Both the position numbers and the translations under genes were made by a program. Shown here piece by piece: positions 22,326 through 33,228 of a stretch of DNA of 64,000 nt. Position 1 is the stretch's first letter, and each line of letters begins with the position of its first letter. The notes below the pieces were generated by a model that worked only from the letters and a program-made list of their open reading frames with translations, searched no databases and was not told the DNA's origin. Source of the DNA: Triatoma infestans (lineage: Eukaryota > Arthropoda > Insecta > Hemiptera > Reduviidae); assembly GCA_011037195.1 (NCBI GenBank), contig JAAEAF010001513.1, forward strand, positions 62,001 through 126,000, written 5' to 3'.

Positions 22326-22690
22326 ACAAGCACTATTATTATTATTGTCTGTGGGAAGGGATTAAACCCTACGCTATCCAAAGCCTCACTAGGCCCATAC
22401 AGCTACCCCAAGAAAAACAACAACAAACCGGGTTGCATGTAACATTCACCACCTTAAGTATAACTTTAAGGGGAAATAACCTAAGCTCTTCCACAGAGAT
22501 CCTGCTCCGACCAAAGGTCCTGAACCTAATCTCTTCACAACCCCAGCAATCTTTTTCACCCAGCCATAAGCACTACTTTTACTATTAACATTTTCTAAAC
22601 GAATATAAAATTTAGCAGTTATACGCGGGACTCGAACTGGGGACTTACCATTTACAAGTCCATGCTCTTAACCACTACACCAACATCCGG
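22326..22690 (-). mobile_element. tRNA-headed SINE with LINE-like 3' half and (TAA)n tail
   Basis: On the minus strand a tRNA-like head comes first (A box at 22683-22664, GGTGTAGTGGTTAAGAGC; B box at 22637-22627, GTTCGAGTCCC; anticodon position TGT). After an AT-rich link of about 60 bases the rest (22570-22350) aligns with the 3' end of the LINE at 24.7-25.0 kb: shared phrases include CCTAAGCTCTT, GGGCCCATA/GGCCCATAC and CTACCCCA(A)AGAAAAACAAC on the plus strand. It ends in (TAA)n (TTA on plus, about 22334-22347). The layout of tRNA head plus LINE tail is that of SINEs mobilised by a partner LINE. Two adjacent insertions remain possible. Confidence 0.55.
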
Positions 22691-22739
22691 CCCAGAGTTG
22701 TACGTTCTCTAACATATAAGAACAAAATATTTCTAAAAT

Positions 22740-23165
22740 ACGAAAATTCGCTCAAACTTGATATTGCTGTAAGTACCAATATCGGACCTCGCAGCTAGAT
22801 TTAACTCAAACGCAATCAACCAAAAATGCGACTTTACCGATATTGTTTTCTTTCCTTCCAGATTGTATCGAAAACCGAACTAACAGATTTCTTTAAACTT
22901 CATATACTAACTTACTAACTGCATATATATATTACGGTACAGAAAAATTGAAACTTTTTCCGGTCCAATATTGATTTTATGGGTGGGGAGTAGCGCCGAG
23001 CCTCTCTGCCATATTTACATTATATGTATACGCTCCGTATAATGTTGTTGGCAATTAATCACTAGAGGAAAATTCAAAGTTTAAAGCAAGTTTCCAATTA
23101 GAATTGTAAAAGTTACAGTAAGAGAAAAGCGTGTGAATGTTACAACAAAGGAACAACAGAATTGG
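22740..23165 (+). repeat. Family A pieces ending in tail
   Basis: Includes GCTCAAACTTGATATT, AAAAATGCGACTTTACCGAT, and finally TTACAGTAAGAGAAAAGCGT with GTGAATGTTAC, the tail. Confidence 0.6.
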
Positions 23166-23169
23166 AACA

Positions 23170-24340
23170 CAAGGTCAAAACCAAATATGTACTTCTAAAC
23201 TTAATACGTAATTAAATATTTAATTTTTAAACATTATTATTATTCAAGTGTTTTTATGAGGCAAAGAGCTTTTAATGTCACTCTTCGCTTTAGAGAGATT
23301 CCTCAGATTTGAATCATCGGTTTTATGGTAAATGGAGCCCTGAACTTGACGTCATATGTGTATCAATCTGTACCTTTTACTTCGTATATAGTGAATTTAA
23401 AATTGCAGTAAATCAAAGGTGACCTAATAAAAAAAATAAATATAAATATCACCTATATTTCAACATAAACACACACACATAATCCATATACACTAATATT
23501 AAGGTTTATAGAGAAAATCGATATATCGAATTATGCAGGTTAGATAGGTAGATATAGCCAGGAGGTATGGAGCAGTGTAGAGAGAGTAGAGTATAGCAGG
23601 TAAGGTACTTGAAATGATGTTCTTGAATAAATAAATAAAATCGATTCTCAATTCCGACCGTGTTTGATGGAAAGTAGAGACGACAGGGGTGAGGGCACAG
23701 TTCCCCCTCACCGTCTCTTCACTTGGTTTTATTTCTTGGAAGCAGATAGTGAAAAATGTATCACATATGCACAGAAACACGCAAATATTGATTATTTTTT
23801 AGCTTTTTTTTTTTTTTTACATAACAAAAAATCGATTAAAATTGATTGTGGTGACAATTAATATTTTTATCAAGGAAATCATTTATATTCAAATATGGAT
23901 AACAGTTTTTGTATTGTTCTAATGTTTTGATCTGGTTAACTGAGTTCATCTGGGCTTATCATTAAATGACGTCCTTATTTTTGCCAAATCAATTTTGTAC
24001 TTTACAATGACTTCTCGCTGTTCTCCATATTGCTTATAGAACAACAAAAATTCGAAGTTTATTACAGCAAATAGTAGACTCCATATAAAAATTACTTTTT
24101 TCATTACGGACCCAAACACAGATTGAACAAAACAATAACTGTTGAACACATGTATACTACTTATAATAATAAGTTTTAAGTTTGCAGACATTTGTAATTG
24201 AATTTAAATTATTTTCATTATTGTTGCGCTATTATGATTTAGATTTTATGGTATTTATTTCTATTACTATTTAAATCTTTAATCAACTGCAATAACAGTA
24301 GTACTATTGTCAAATGTATGAACTGTTGTTTTTGAATAGA
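23170..24340. other. No gene recognised
   Basis: AT-rich, with a T-run at about 23804-23818. Frames open at 23499-23780 (-) and 23946-24191 (-) show no domain and poor codon character. Confidence 0.35.
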
Positions 24341-24344
24341 TTTT

Positions 24345-24695
24345 TACTTTCTCTTATTGCTGTAAGAGGAATTATTGTAATCTTGTCAAATTTTTGAAAA
24401 TGAGCACCCTGAAAAAGAGATTCTTGGAAACTGGTTTGTGATGGTCTGCACAACTCAAACATGCAATATCGCAGCAAGTTCACCCGACAATAATGTTTTT
24501 GTCTAAATAGGTCAACCGCAAGTACCACTTTATTAAATAGATTTTTGAAGCTTTTTTTGGAGATTTTCTCAAAGAACGGCTCCAATGATTTTTATCTTTG
24601 TAATCAATTGGGCATACAATGAGGTACATACTACTTGTATTTGGAACATTTTCTTGGTACAGTTCGTTTTTAGAGGTTTTTTGAGACAGGGATGG
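24345..24695 (+). repeat. Family A copy, first part (interrupted by LINE)
   Basis: CTTTCTCTTATTGCTGTAAG then GAATTATTGTAATC, GTGATGGTCTG, and AACGGCTCCAATGATTTTTA. It stops at 24695 where the LINE begins; matching family sequence resumes at about 25660. Confidence 0.8.
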
Positions 24696-24697
24696 GG

Positions 24698-25520
24698 CGT
24701 TATTACTATTTCTCATTCCTCTATGGGGAGGGACCAAACCCTACGCTCTATCCAAAGCCTAACTGGGCCCATATAGCTACCCCAAAGAAAAACAACAAAC
24801 CGGGTCTACTACAAAAAACTAGACCTGGGTCTAACCCAACTAAGATTTACTGCAACCCGAAAAAATCTGACAATAGCCTTAAAGGGAAATTGCCTAAGCT
24901 CTTTCATAGGACATTTGTCCCGACCAAGGATCTTGAACCTAATTTCCTCACAATTCAACCAATCTGTCATAAGGGAGTTGGTGGATGGAGGATGTTCCCT
25001 CCTCTGTTTCACAGATTCCACTAATGTGTCTGGCATGAGGCCCATTGCGTAGAAGTATCTCCTAAACCACAATGCCCAGTGAGGGATCCAGCCAGATGCC
25101 TGAGAGAGTCCGTGAAAGACACAACAACATCTCACTAATAGCCCTGTCCGAACACCGATGAGCATCTTAGACTGCCGACAATCCACTACGCTCATCCATA
25201 GGGATGAATGCTGTGAAGCTATCTATGACTTGAAGCTTGACGGATATGTACCTAAATGCACATCAACAGTAGGCTCGGGACCAATGAAAAGGAGAGAGGT
25301 GCTTAATTTGGCAAATCTATCTACCTCCTTATTCCCTAAAATTCCCATGTAACCTGTTAATCAGACTAGAAGCACATCCTTCAAATAAGAGAGTCCTTCC
25401 AGTCTTTTAGAACATTTTGGTATTTGGAACATCCTGGAAGTGAAGACACTTGTATTCAGTGCCTTCAACACAGCTTGACTATCCGAGCATATACATTCAC
25501 CTTTTAAGTTAGTGTTATGT
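24698..25520 (-). mobile_element. RNase H-bearing LINE, 5'-truncated relic
   Basis: Read on the minus strand: RNase H motif CICSDSQAVLKALNTSVFTS, the later GNKEVDRFAKLSTSLFIGPE, then VVDCRQSKMLIGV, YFYAMGLMPDTLV and DWLNCEEIRFKILGRDKCPM, which follow the order RNase H, 'CRQAK', 'GHC.L...L..MGL', Cys/His knuckle. Stops and frameshifts break it, and the RT is missing. The GPEP motif is shared with the LINE at 52.4 kb, suggesting one clade (I/R1-like). The 3' end is shared with the SINE at 22.3 kb. It sits inside a family A copy. Confidence 0.7.
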
Positions 25521-25659
25521 ACCCTTTGATCCAAAATGCAACAAAAATAGCATAAACGGGGATGAAGTTAGACTTTCCTCTAATGTATACTTCCCATGTA
25601 TTGTACCTTCCTATCTTCTATACAATATTAATAAAATGTAAATATATTATCCCCGGGAT

Positions 25660-25915
25660 ACTTTGAGCTTGATATGCTACGTCACATTTGTTTGAAACAT
25701 TTATCCCGAATAAATAATAGATTTTATGTGGAGGGGGTAATGGAGGAGGAGCTTGAAGGTTATCTTCCCTCAGTTGTCGTTACATATAACATTAAACCAA
25801 TTAAATTCAGCAAAATTTCCAAAATTAAGAGAATTTATCGTTGATGCAGTGTAAATTGAAGTAAGAGAAAGTCGTATCAATATTTCTCACCAGAATTTTT
25901 TTTTTTTCTTTTTAT
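25660..25915 (+). repeat. Family A copy, resumed, with tail
   Basis: GTTTGAAACATTTATCCCGA, AATAGATTTTATGTGGAGGG, then GAAGTAAGAGAAAGTCG, ending in TTTCTCACCAGAATTTTT. Confidence 0.75.
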
Positions 25916-25919
25916 AATA

Positions 25920-26426
25920 AAATTAATTAAAACAAGCCAATATTTTCTCTAAATCTCATTTTCATAATAATTAATTAATAATAATGACTTATTAATTATT
26001 TAGATATAAAGCACTTTTAATTGTTAATATTCTTGCTCATATTTGATTAGATTTAAGTGGAACTGAGTTTTTTAAAGTCTGTTTTTATTGCTGCCATTAA
26101 CTGTTTTTGTATGAACCATTTCTTTGATATCCTCTTTGTAAAAGTAGGCTCTATAATGGATGTGAGAAGTATTGAATGGAGAGAATGAATTTAGGAATGA
26201 TGAACATGAAATCAAGTAGTAGATGTTTTGAACTTTTGTATATAATAAATAGAAACACAAACTGCAAGGACTTTATACAGTTAATAATGTTAGAAAACAA
26301 TTAGAGAGAATAAATAGCGAGAGAATAACTGAGAGAGAGAGAGACAGACTGGTTCAGAATTAGAAAGTAAAATGTTTTCTGCCTGGTGTCAATGCCTGTA
26401 CAAACAGTCCCTCCCGTAAGCTCTAT

Positions 26427-26427
<1 letters not shown>
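25920..26427. other. AT-rich DNA, no gene
   Basis: Low-complexity AT-rich sequence and a short GA run at about 26330-26345. Confidence 0.4.

Positions 26428-26463
<36 letters not shown>
26428..26463. repeat. (TA)n microsatellite
   Basis: About seventeen TA repeats, followed by CATATGTA. Confidence 0.9.
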
Positions 26464-26467
<4 letters not shown>

Positions 26468-26469
26468 GT

Positions 26470-28480
26470 AGTCTGGCCTAGGTAGGGAGTAACTAATGTT
26501 GATTCTTCGTTCTTCCGATTCCTATAAATCTTAAGTGTTTCGGATCCCATTGCAGTTCTGGTCGATAATTGTTGAAATCAACAATATTGTGTATTTTGCT
26601 GAAATCAACAACAACCATATATTGATTTTAGGGTTTGACAATTGTTTACGTATAGTGAATTACTGAAATTTTCGAGTTAAATAAAAGAACATTGAGTTAA
26701 TGAATTAGTTAACCTAGAAAAAGATTTGTTGATAGGTAGGGTAGCGGAGGTATAGAAAATTAGAAAGGAACGCCCCTGTAGAAAAGTTTATTTAGAGCTT
26801 TGCAATTGTCCTGCGGCTTCATTTATAAAGAAAGACAACATCGTTAATTCACCTTGCAGCCGGCCTCCCGTAATTCCTCTCAGTTCTCTATATTTTACTT
26901 CTTTCGATGAAGAAGTAGAGGAAGTAGTGGTGGTAGTGTGAGTTTCCTAGGAGTGTTGGTAAGCCGTTCAGCGCCAGGATTGTCGGCGAAGATCCCAGTA
27001 GCTACACGTTCTTATTCCATTTTCCCCCTTCGGCAGGAATTAAACTGATGTAGTCGGTTAGTTTTCTTTTCGTGCCGGTAGATGGGGAAGATTGGGCTAT
27101 TTTTAGTAGTTAGTTTGGGAAGAGAAGGAAGACTGAGTCCAGGAAGGAGCAGGGGATTCTTATTGTAAAAGAAGGACGAAGAAGAGAAAAGATTAAGTTA
27201 AAAGAAGGAGAATGAAGGATTTAGTTGTAAGTTTGTGTGCAGTATGCGCGCGCTGCTTTCTATTGGTGTGGCTGTCCTGTAAATACTTTATTATTAATTC
27301 CCGTGTGCGTGTGTGAGAGACGGCCCGCCAGTGGTCGGGGTAATGGCCCAGATGGCACTTCCTCCTGCAATAATGATAATTAAATTGAAATCTCTTGTCA
27401 CACTGGACTCTGTTTTACTTCATTTTAATGTTCTTGTTTTCTTTCTTTATTTTTTATTTTAGAAATAAAATTCCTCTTCAAACAAACAAACAGAAAACAC
27501 GTCACCAATATAATGGATAATTTATGTTAACAAAAAAAAATGCCTAAAGAGACCTGGTAGAACTCATTTAGTCCAACTGGTTTGGAAGATCCTGTCCAGT
27601 CTGGGACTATATATATTAAATCCAGATAGATTATTTACTACTCAATTTGACAGAATTGTTTAACCTTTGCTAAAGTAATATCCTCTATATTTATAAATAC
27701 TTTTTTGCACAACATTTGAAGCGGATGTTGCTACAAAACCACTAAGATCTGGATATCCACTAAACTGTGACTGAGATAACCTGGTGACTATTACTTATGC
27801 CACCTTTTTTCACTTTCTCATGCTGGTGTACCTACTCAAATAATGTAAAAAAAAAAGTGGATAATTCAAAATATTTGTTTCTCTGATGAAAAAGAAAAAT
27901 TTGTTTTGTATTTCGCAAACTCTTACAGCAGTAAGAGAAAGTAAAAGGAAAAAATAATAGCCAAAATTTGCATGGGAAAGTGAATAAAGAAAATGAGATG
28001 TATACTCGGTGTTACAAAATGAAAGAATGTATGGAGAGAATGTTGTTTTGTGTGTAAGTGTCAAGAGCTGGTGGTAGAATGACGAGTGGGCTAGAGAGTA
28101 TTCTGAAGAGGGGTTGGTTATGACGTCACAGTGGACGACAATCAAGATTCAGACACATACAGCAGCAATACGACAGACATACATATACCGTAAACCGTAT
28201 ATACATACAGACAGACACAATCCTGCTCACTAATGACCTGGTACACAAGGACTTCATCACCTCTCTCTCTCTTACTTCAGGAGATGGCAGGACTCTCATC
28301 TCTCACTCTTAACTAACAAACTTACTGAACCTAACAAGTCTGCCACTAGGACAACTGTACATTGCCTTACTCTAAACACTGTTATCAATAGTTTCAAACA
28401 TATCTTCCGGGAGGGGGAGGGGGTGCTCACAATAAACAATTCCCGATTTCGAATATAATAATTAAAAAAAAAAAAAAAAA
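26470..28480. other. Single-copy block, possible regulatory DNA
   Basis: Two kilobases with almost no copy of the families that fill the rest of the window. The part at about 27230-27400 is GC-balanced and looks constrained (GACGGCCCGCCAGTGGTCGG, GGCCCAGATGGCACTTCCTC), with no coding frame. A small family A head palindrome occurs at 27905-27935. An A-run closes the block near 28465. It could hold an enhancer or an unrecognised untranslated exon. Confidence 0.4.
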
Positions 28481-28849
28481 TGGTGTGAAACCACCTTACA
28501 CTTGGTGATTACAATTTCATATAAAAAGACAAATTTTCTATAAATTCTAAATTTTACTAATATTATAAAGGTGGTGGCGGTGGAGGGGGGGGCAAGTATG
28601 CGCCCAGACCGTAGTATAATGATTACATTTTAGTACCGAAGGGAGTGCCAACAACACTGAAGAACAAGACGTCTTTATTTAATTTACAAAATTACAAAAA
28701 TACATAAATATAAAATAGTAGTTCATTTACAGTGTAATTAAATAAAATTAAAATTAATAAAAAACTAAAAATAAATTCCTTATAAAGACAACAACATGGT
28801 CATTGACCGTCCGTGGAGACCAATAACACTGAACCATCCCCATATAACA

Positions 28850-29630
28850 TCGAAAATTCAACTTTTTCGTAATAATTTTTCAAGTAAAGGTATTGGGTTT
28901 GTATGTCTGTGCAGTTAGCATTCCAAGTTTAAACGGAATCTTTGTAGTCGTTTTCGAAAAAATTCCCCCAAAAAATCTATTCGGTTAAGTTGCACTTCCA
29001 CTTCTGATTTTCTTCAACTTTGGAATTCTATCAATACTTCTAATGTATATTAATATTACATAAGTTGTAGAATCATACATTGAATTGATGTCGTACTTGG
29101 GAGGAAAGCATAACGCTACTGTTCCCCCACTACTCACCCAAAAAATCAATTTCCCCGATAAAATGTTTTAAATAAAAGTGATAGGTATTTATACGTCTAG
29201 GTATTTAGAAGGTATTTAGGTACGTCTAGCTATTTATAGTGATAGGTATTTATAGGTCTATAGTATACGAAATTTAAACAAATTCGTTGGAATCGTTTTC
29301 GAGAAAATTGCAGTTGTAACTTAAAAAAAAAAAATCAGTAAAGTCGCACATTCGATTGTGATGGACTTTGCTCGAAACCCGATTTTCTGATGCCTAGTAT
29401 CTAGATGGAATATCAAGTTTGAGCATCCTGTAACTTTTCGTTTTTCAGATATTTTGTTCACACACACCCACACACCATTCGCTAAAAACAATTTTTCACT
29501 TTTTCGCTCCCAGGAGACTTCAAATCGATATTTCCTGTGTGAATTCGGTTATGAAAATTGTACACGCTTGCAAGTTACTTCCTGTTACAAACGGTTAAAG
29601 ATTGTAAATCAGAGAAAGTAAAATCGTAGA
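28850..29630 (-). repeat. Family A copy, reversed, near complete
   Basis: In order on the plus strand: TCAAGTAAAGGTATTGGGTT, CGGAATCTTTGTAGTCGTTT, GATTTTCTTCAACTTTGGAA, AATGTATATTAATATTACAT, a second round (AAATAAAAGTGATAGGTATT ... GGAATCGTTTTCGAGAAAAT), then AATATCAAGTTTGAGCATCC, CACACACACCCACACACCAT at the microsatellite site and GGAGACTTCAAATCGATATT. A short GGTATTTA duplication lies at 29197-29255. Confidence 0.85.
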
Positions 29631-29639
29631 AGTTGATGT

Positions 29640-30280
29640 ATATATATATATCCGTGCCATTGATTTTTTTCCTTTTAATGTAATCAATAATTAAAGCACA
29701 AACTTATAAAGTTTGATATATTTCAGTTATTGAGTTTGATATATATTGAGTTAGTGAGTTTGATATATTTCAATAGAATATTGCCTTTTAATAGTAAACA
29801 CTGAATGGAATAAGATTCATTCAAAAATAAATTTTATATTGATTTAAATATTTCTATATTTGTTTTATCAATGAATTAAGGATAAGGAGCGAGCGAGCGA
29901 GCCATTCAAAGGATCACGATAATTTAAGCATTTAGGAAAACATTATTAAATTGTATTCACGCTGATTTATCCAAGTCATAAATCTCTGACTTATAGATAT
30001 AGATGTTTAACGGGAAGTGGATCCAAGACTGAACTCCCTGCGGTCAAGAAGTTCCGTTAGTCCCATATAGTGTCTCGCTCCCTCTATTTGCAGATTGCAC
30101 TTATCATTACTGTAATTATTACAGTTTTAACTAACAAATTTTCTTTAAACCACTATCATAATTCCAATAGAACTAGGTCAGTTTAGTTCATAGATTAGGC
30201 CAGTTCCCTCTACAAGAAAGTTTTTTGGGCAAAATATTTCAAATAAAAGCATCAGGTTTTGCATTTGAATAATTATCTTC
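29640..30280. other. AT-rich DNA, no gene
   Basis: Contains a 33-bp imperfect duplication around GTTTGATATATTTCA (29713-29772) and a short GAGC repeat at 29887-29900. Confidence 0.4.
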
Positions 30281-30289
30281 CATAATAAA

Positions 30290-31080
30290 AGAAGATCAGA
30301 GATATTGATTTTTCACCAGAAATACACGTTTTGCGGGGTTCTCTGCTGGTATCTCATGAAAAAAGAGAAAAATATTTTTAGCGAATGGACGGTATTTGTG
30401 TGTGTGTGTGTTTTTCAGATAACAGAATATCTCAAAAAACGAAAGTCGCAGGAAACCCAAACATAGTATTACATTTTGGCTCTACGACCGCATCAGACTC
30501 AAGGATTTTGGTAAAATTCATCAACCGGAAATACGGCTTATTGAATCGTTTTTTTTTCGGTTTTTCGTGATTTGTTTCCAAAATGGATCTAACGATTCTC
30601 TTTAAAATTCGTATACCATCATCACACATAAGTATCTATCATTTTTATTTCTACATTTTCCTAGAAAATTGATTTTGGGAGATTCGGGGGGGGGGGGGCA
30701 ATAGCGTTATGTTTTCCTATAAAGCACCAGTTCAATATAATGTATGGTTTTTACCACCTACATAATATTAATATACATTAGAAGCATTGATAGAATTCCA
30801 AATTTGAAGAAAACTGGGTTTGTCAGAAGTGTGATTTTACAGAATGGGTTTTTGAGTTTTTTTGAATTTTCTCGGAAATGATTATAGCGATTTTTCTTAA
30901 ACTCAGAATGCTTGCAGCTTAAATAGATACTTAGCACTTTGATTTGAAAAAATTGTATTTCGGTAGTTCTGAGGAATCCGGGATGTTAAAATTCAACTGC
31001 ATTTGTTCAATATTACTGTCTTCTCTACACTGTAATCATTCTCTACCAGCTTCTTTTGGTAATTTGGCACTTGTCTCAGG
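30290..31080 (+). repeat. Family A copy, long, interrupted by TIR element
   Basis: Runs from TTGATTTTTCACCAGAAATA through GCGAATGGACGGTATTTGTG and a TG run, CTCAAAAAACGAAAGTCGCA, two internal units (about 30520 and 30820), and a run of fourteen G at about 30686-30699. The tail is displaced to 32020-32065 by the element at 31128-32005. Confidence 0.85.
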
Positions 31081-31127
31081 AATATGAGCAAAATTTGAAT
31101 TTAATAGAAAATTTGTCATTTCGTATA

Positions 31128-32005
31128 CAGGGTGTCCCATTTAAACGGGGCACTTTTGAAATATGGTTTTAATGTTTTTTGATTTTATTGCCGCCTTACA
31201 TCTTAAATCGGTGGTTGACATTTACCATTTTTTTTTTTACCCCCACTTATACAGTCTTTAATATTATAAACTGTTGCCAAGATATTCAATCATAAAGATT
31301 AAATGTTCATGTTTCTCTGTTTCATAGAATAAAATCAAAAGGGAATTTTCTTATTAATTTCTAATAAATAAGAGAGTTCCAATGCTTATAAATCTTAAAA
31401 CCTTTTTGAAACCATGCATGTTTCCAACACAAGCTGAAGCAGCGCTCTGCTCGCATGCTAATGCTAATCTGTTCATAGCACTTGCATATTGAAACAAATT
31501 CAAGCATCGCCCTTTACAAATTCTGCGTTAATTTTTATCAATAATAGTATAAATATTTTTAGATTTTAGACATAAACAATTTCAACTATACGCTACGCAC
31601 TACAAATTTTTAGCGAACAAAAAATCGATATTGAAATTTTCTATTAATTGAATATTTATCACACCAATATTTTACTCACACGTACAGCCAAAATGGCGAC
31701 CCGGACATTAGAGCGGGCGCTGAGCGCGTCACTGCCCACCAGATGAAGTTGCTAATCGTATTATGTCTGCCGGAATTGCTAGGCAGGTTTGGATCAAGTC
31801 TTCTCTAAGTGTTGGTTCTGGACTTAACTTCTCTAAGTTAAGTCTTCTGTAGTTGTTGGTTCCGCGGCATACATTTTTTCTCTGAGGTAACTAACACCAT
31901 CATAAACTACAGCGAAAATACTTCAGCAATCTCTGTGATCTCTGTAGATATCTTTCTTCATTTAAGAATTATTTCAAAAGTGGCCCGTATAAATGGGACA
32001 CCCTA
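31128..32005. mobile_element. Non-autonomous TIR DNA transposon, about 0.88 kb
   Basis: The left end CAGGGTGTCCCATTTAAACG and the right end, read inwards on the other strand, TAGGGTGTCCCATTTATACG, extend as inverted repeats of about 37 bases with four or five differences (both continue to CACTTTTGAAAT). TA dinucleotides abut both ends. The interior has no transposase frame. It separates a family A copy from its own tail, proving insertion. The terminal sequence is of the CAGGGTGTCCC type seen in many arthropod Tc1/mariner-like MITEs; the superfamily is my inference. Confidence 0.75.
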
Positions 32006-32285
32006 TTTAACGTATAAGGAGGAGTCAGACAAAGTCATTTGTGTGTTCACATCTGATTTTTTTTTCCAAACTCGTCGGATCCTATGTAGAGGTCCGTTTA
32101 GGAATACCAGATTTTTGTAAGCTGTCTGCAATTTTTCGTTTTTTATATACATTTGCAGGCAAGCAAACATAAAGAACAAACAACCAATAACCAAAAACAT
32201 TTTTACCCTCCTCAACGGATCTTTAAACAATATTATCGAGGAAACCAAATTTTGAACATTTGTCAAGATTATCAGTACTTATTTT

Positions 32286-32390
32286 TTCTTCCTCTAAGTA
32301 CTGTTAGAGGAAGTATTGCGATCGTGCCAGATTTTCGAAATTGAGTTTTCATCGAAAATACATGTTTTGAGGTCCCCTGAGTCCAAAAAA

Positions 32391-32425
<35 letters not shown>

Positions 32426-33010
32426 AGTGTTGGTGGGTGTGTGTGAAAAGAATATCTCAAAAACGAAAAGTTGCAGGAAGCTCAAAGTTGGTATTTCGTT
32501 TAGGTGCTACCATTGCATCAGGCAGGAAGATTTTCAGTAAAATCCATCAACTGGAAGTGCCACTTTCCTGAAGTTTTTTTCTTTATTCTTTGTGATTTTC
32601 TCAAAAATGGCTCCAACGATTTTCTTTAAACTTTGTTATATCAACTACAGATACAAAGGGCTATAACTTTTATATGAAACATTTCTCCGAGAAAATTTAT
32701 TAAAGGCACTTTTGCGGGTGAGGTGGGGTTATGGTTCCCTCTAAAGCGCTATTTCAGTTTATTACACAATTCTATCATCTAAATAAATTAATTAGAATTA
32801 AATTTGTTGTCGAAACGCCCGAGTTTGAAGAAAATCGGTTGACCAGAAATGCGACTTTACTGTATAGGTTTTTCAGTTTTGTTCTGATTTTCCCTTAAAA
32901 ATGGCGACGATTTTAAACACTAATCAGAATTGTAGTGTGAAGAAAATTTGCCATTTTACCAGTTAGAGAAAGTCGTATGAGTGTTTCACATCAGATTTTT
33001 GTTTATAGCA
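32286..33010 (+). repeat. Family A copy, near full length
   Basis: The best single copy for orientation. Head CCTCTAAGTACTGTTAGAGG, AGTATTGCGATCGTGCC, TTTTCGAAATTGAGTTTTCA, GAGGTCCCCTGAGTCCAAAA, a long TG run, CTCAAAAACGAAAAGTTGCA, two internal units starting CAACTGGAAGTGCCACTTTC (about 32549) and GACCAGAAATGCGACTTTAC (about 32842), and the tail GTTAGAGAAAGTCGTATGAG, TGTTTCACATCAGATTTTT. It has no open frame worth the name. Confidence 0.9.
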
Positions 33011-33215
33011 ATAGGAGAAACTGAAACATATTTTTTCGAATTTGGAAAAGTTTAGACCATATTTCCGGTAAAAACACACCGACACCGATTGCTATAACAC
33101 ATCAACAAAATGAAGAAAAATAAAATCTGGTGTAAAACAACCTGGCAATTTCTCTTATTGCAGTAAATGCAATTACATTGGGTCAATTTTCTTTAAACTT
33201 GGAATTTTTACTTAA
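33011..33215 (+). repeat. Second partial family A copy
   Basis: After the tail another set of family phrases (TAAACTTGGAATTTTTACTT) begins and is then cut by the SINE at 33229; it resumes at 33494 with AATGTGGAGGGGGTAGCTGT. Confidence 0.5.
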
Positions 33216-33228
33216 ATTAGTTTAGTTG
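33216..33228 (+). repeat. Left target-site duplication of SINE
   Basis: ATTAGTTTAGTTG, identical to 33481-33493. Confidence 0.9.

Noticed and set aside
27810..28145. 111-codon minus-strand frame
   Set aside because: Composition reflects pyrimidine-rich simple sequence; no domain and it crosses a family A palindrome.
32272..32485. Open frames with Thr-His repeats
   Set aside because: Translations of the TG microsatellite inside family A.
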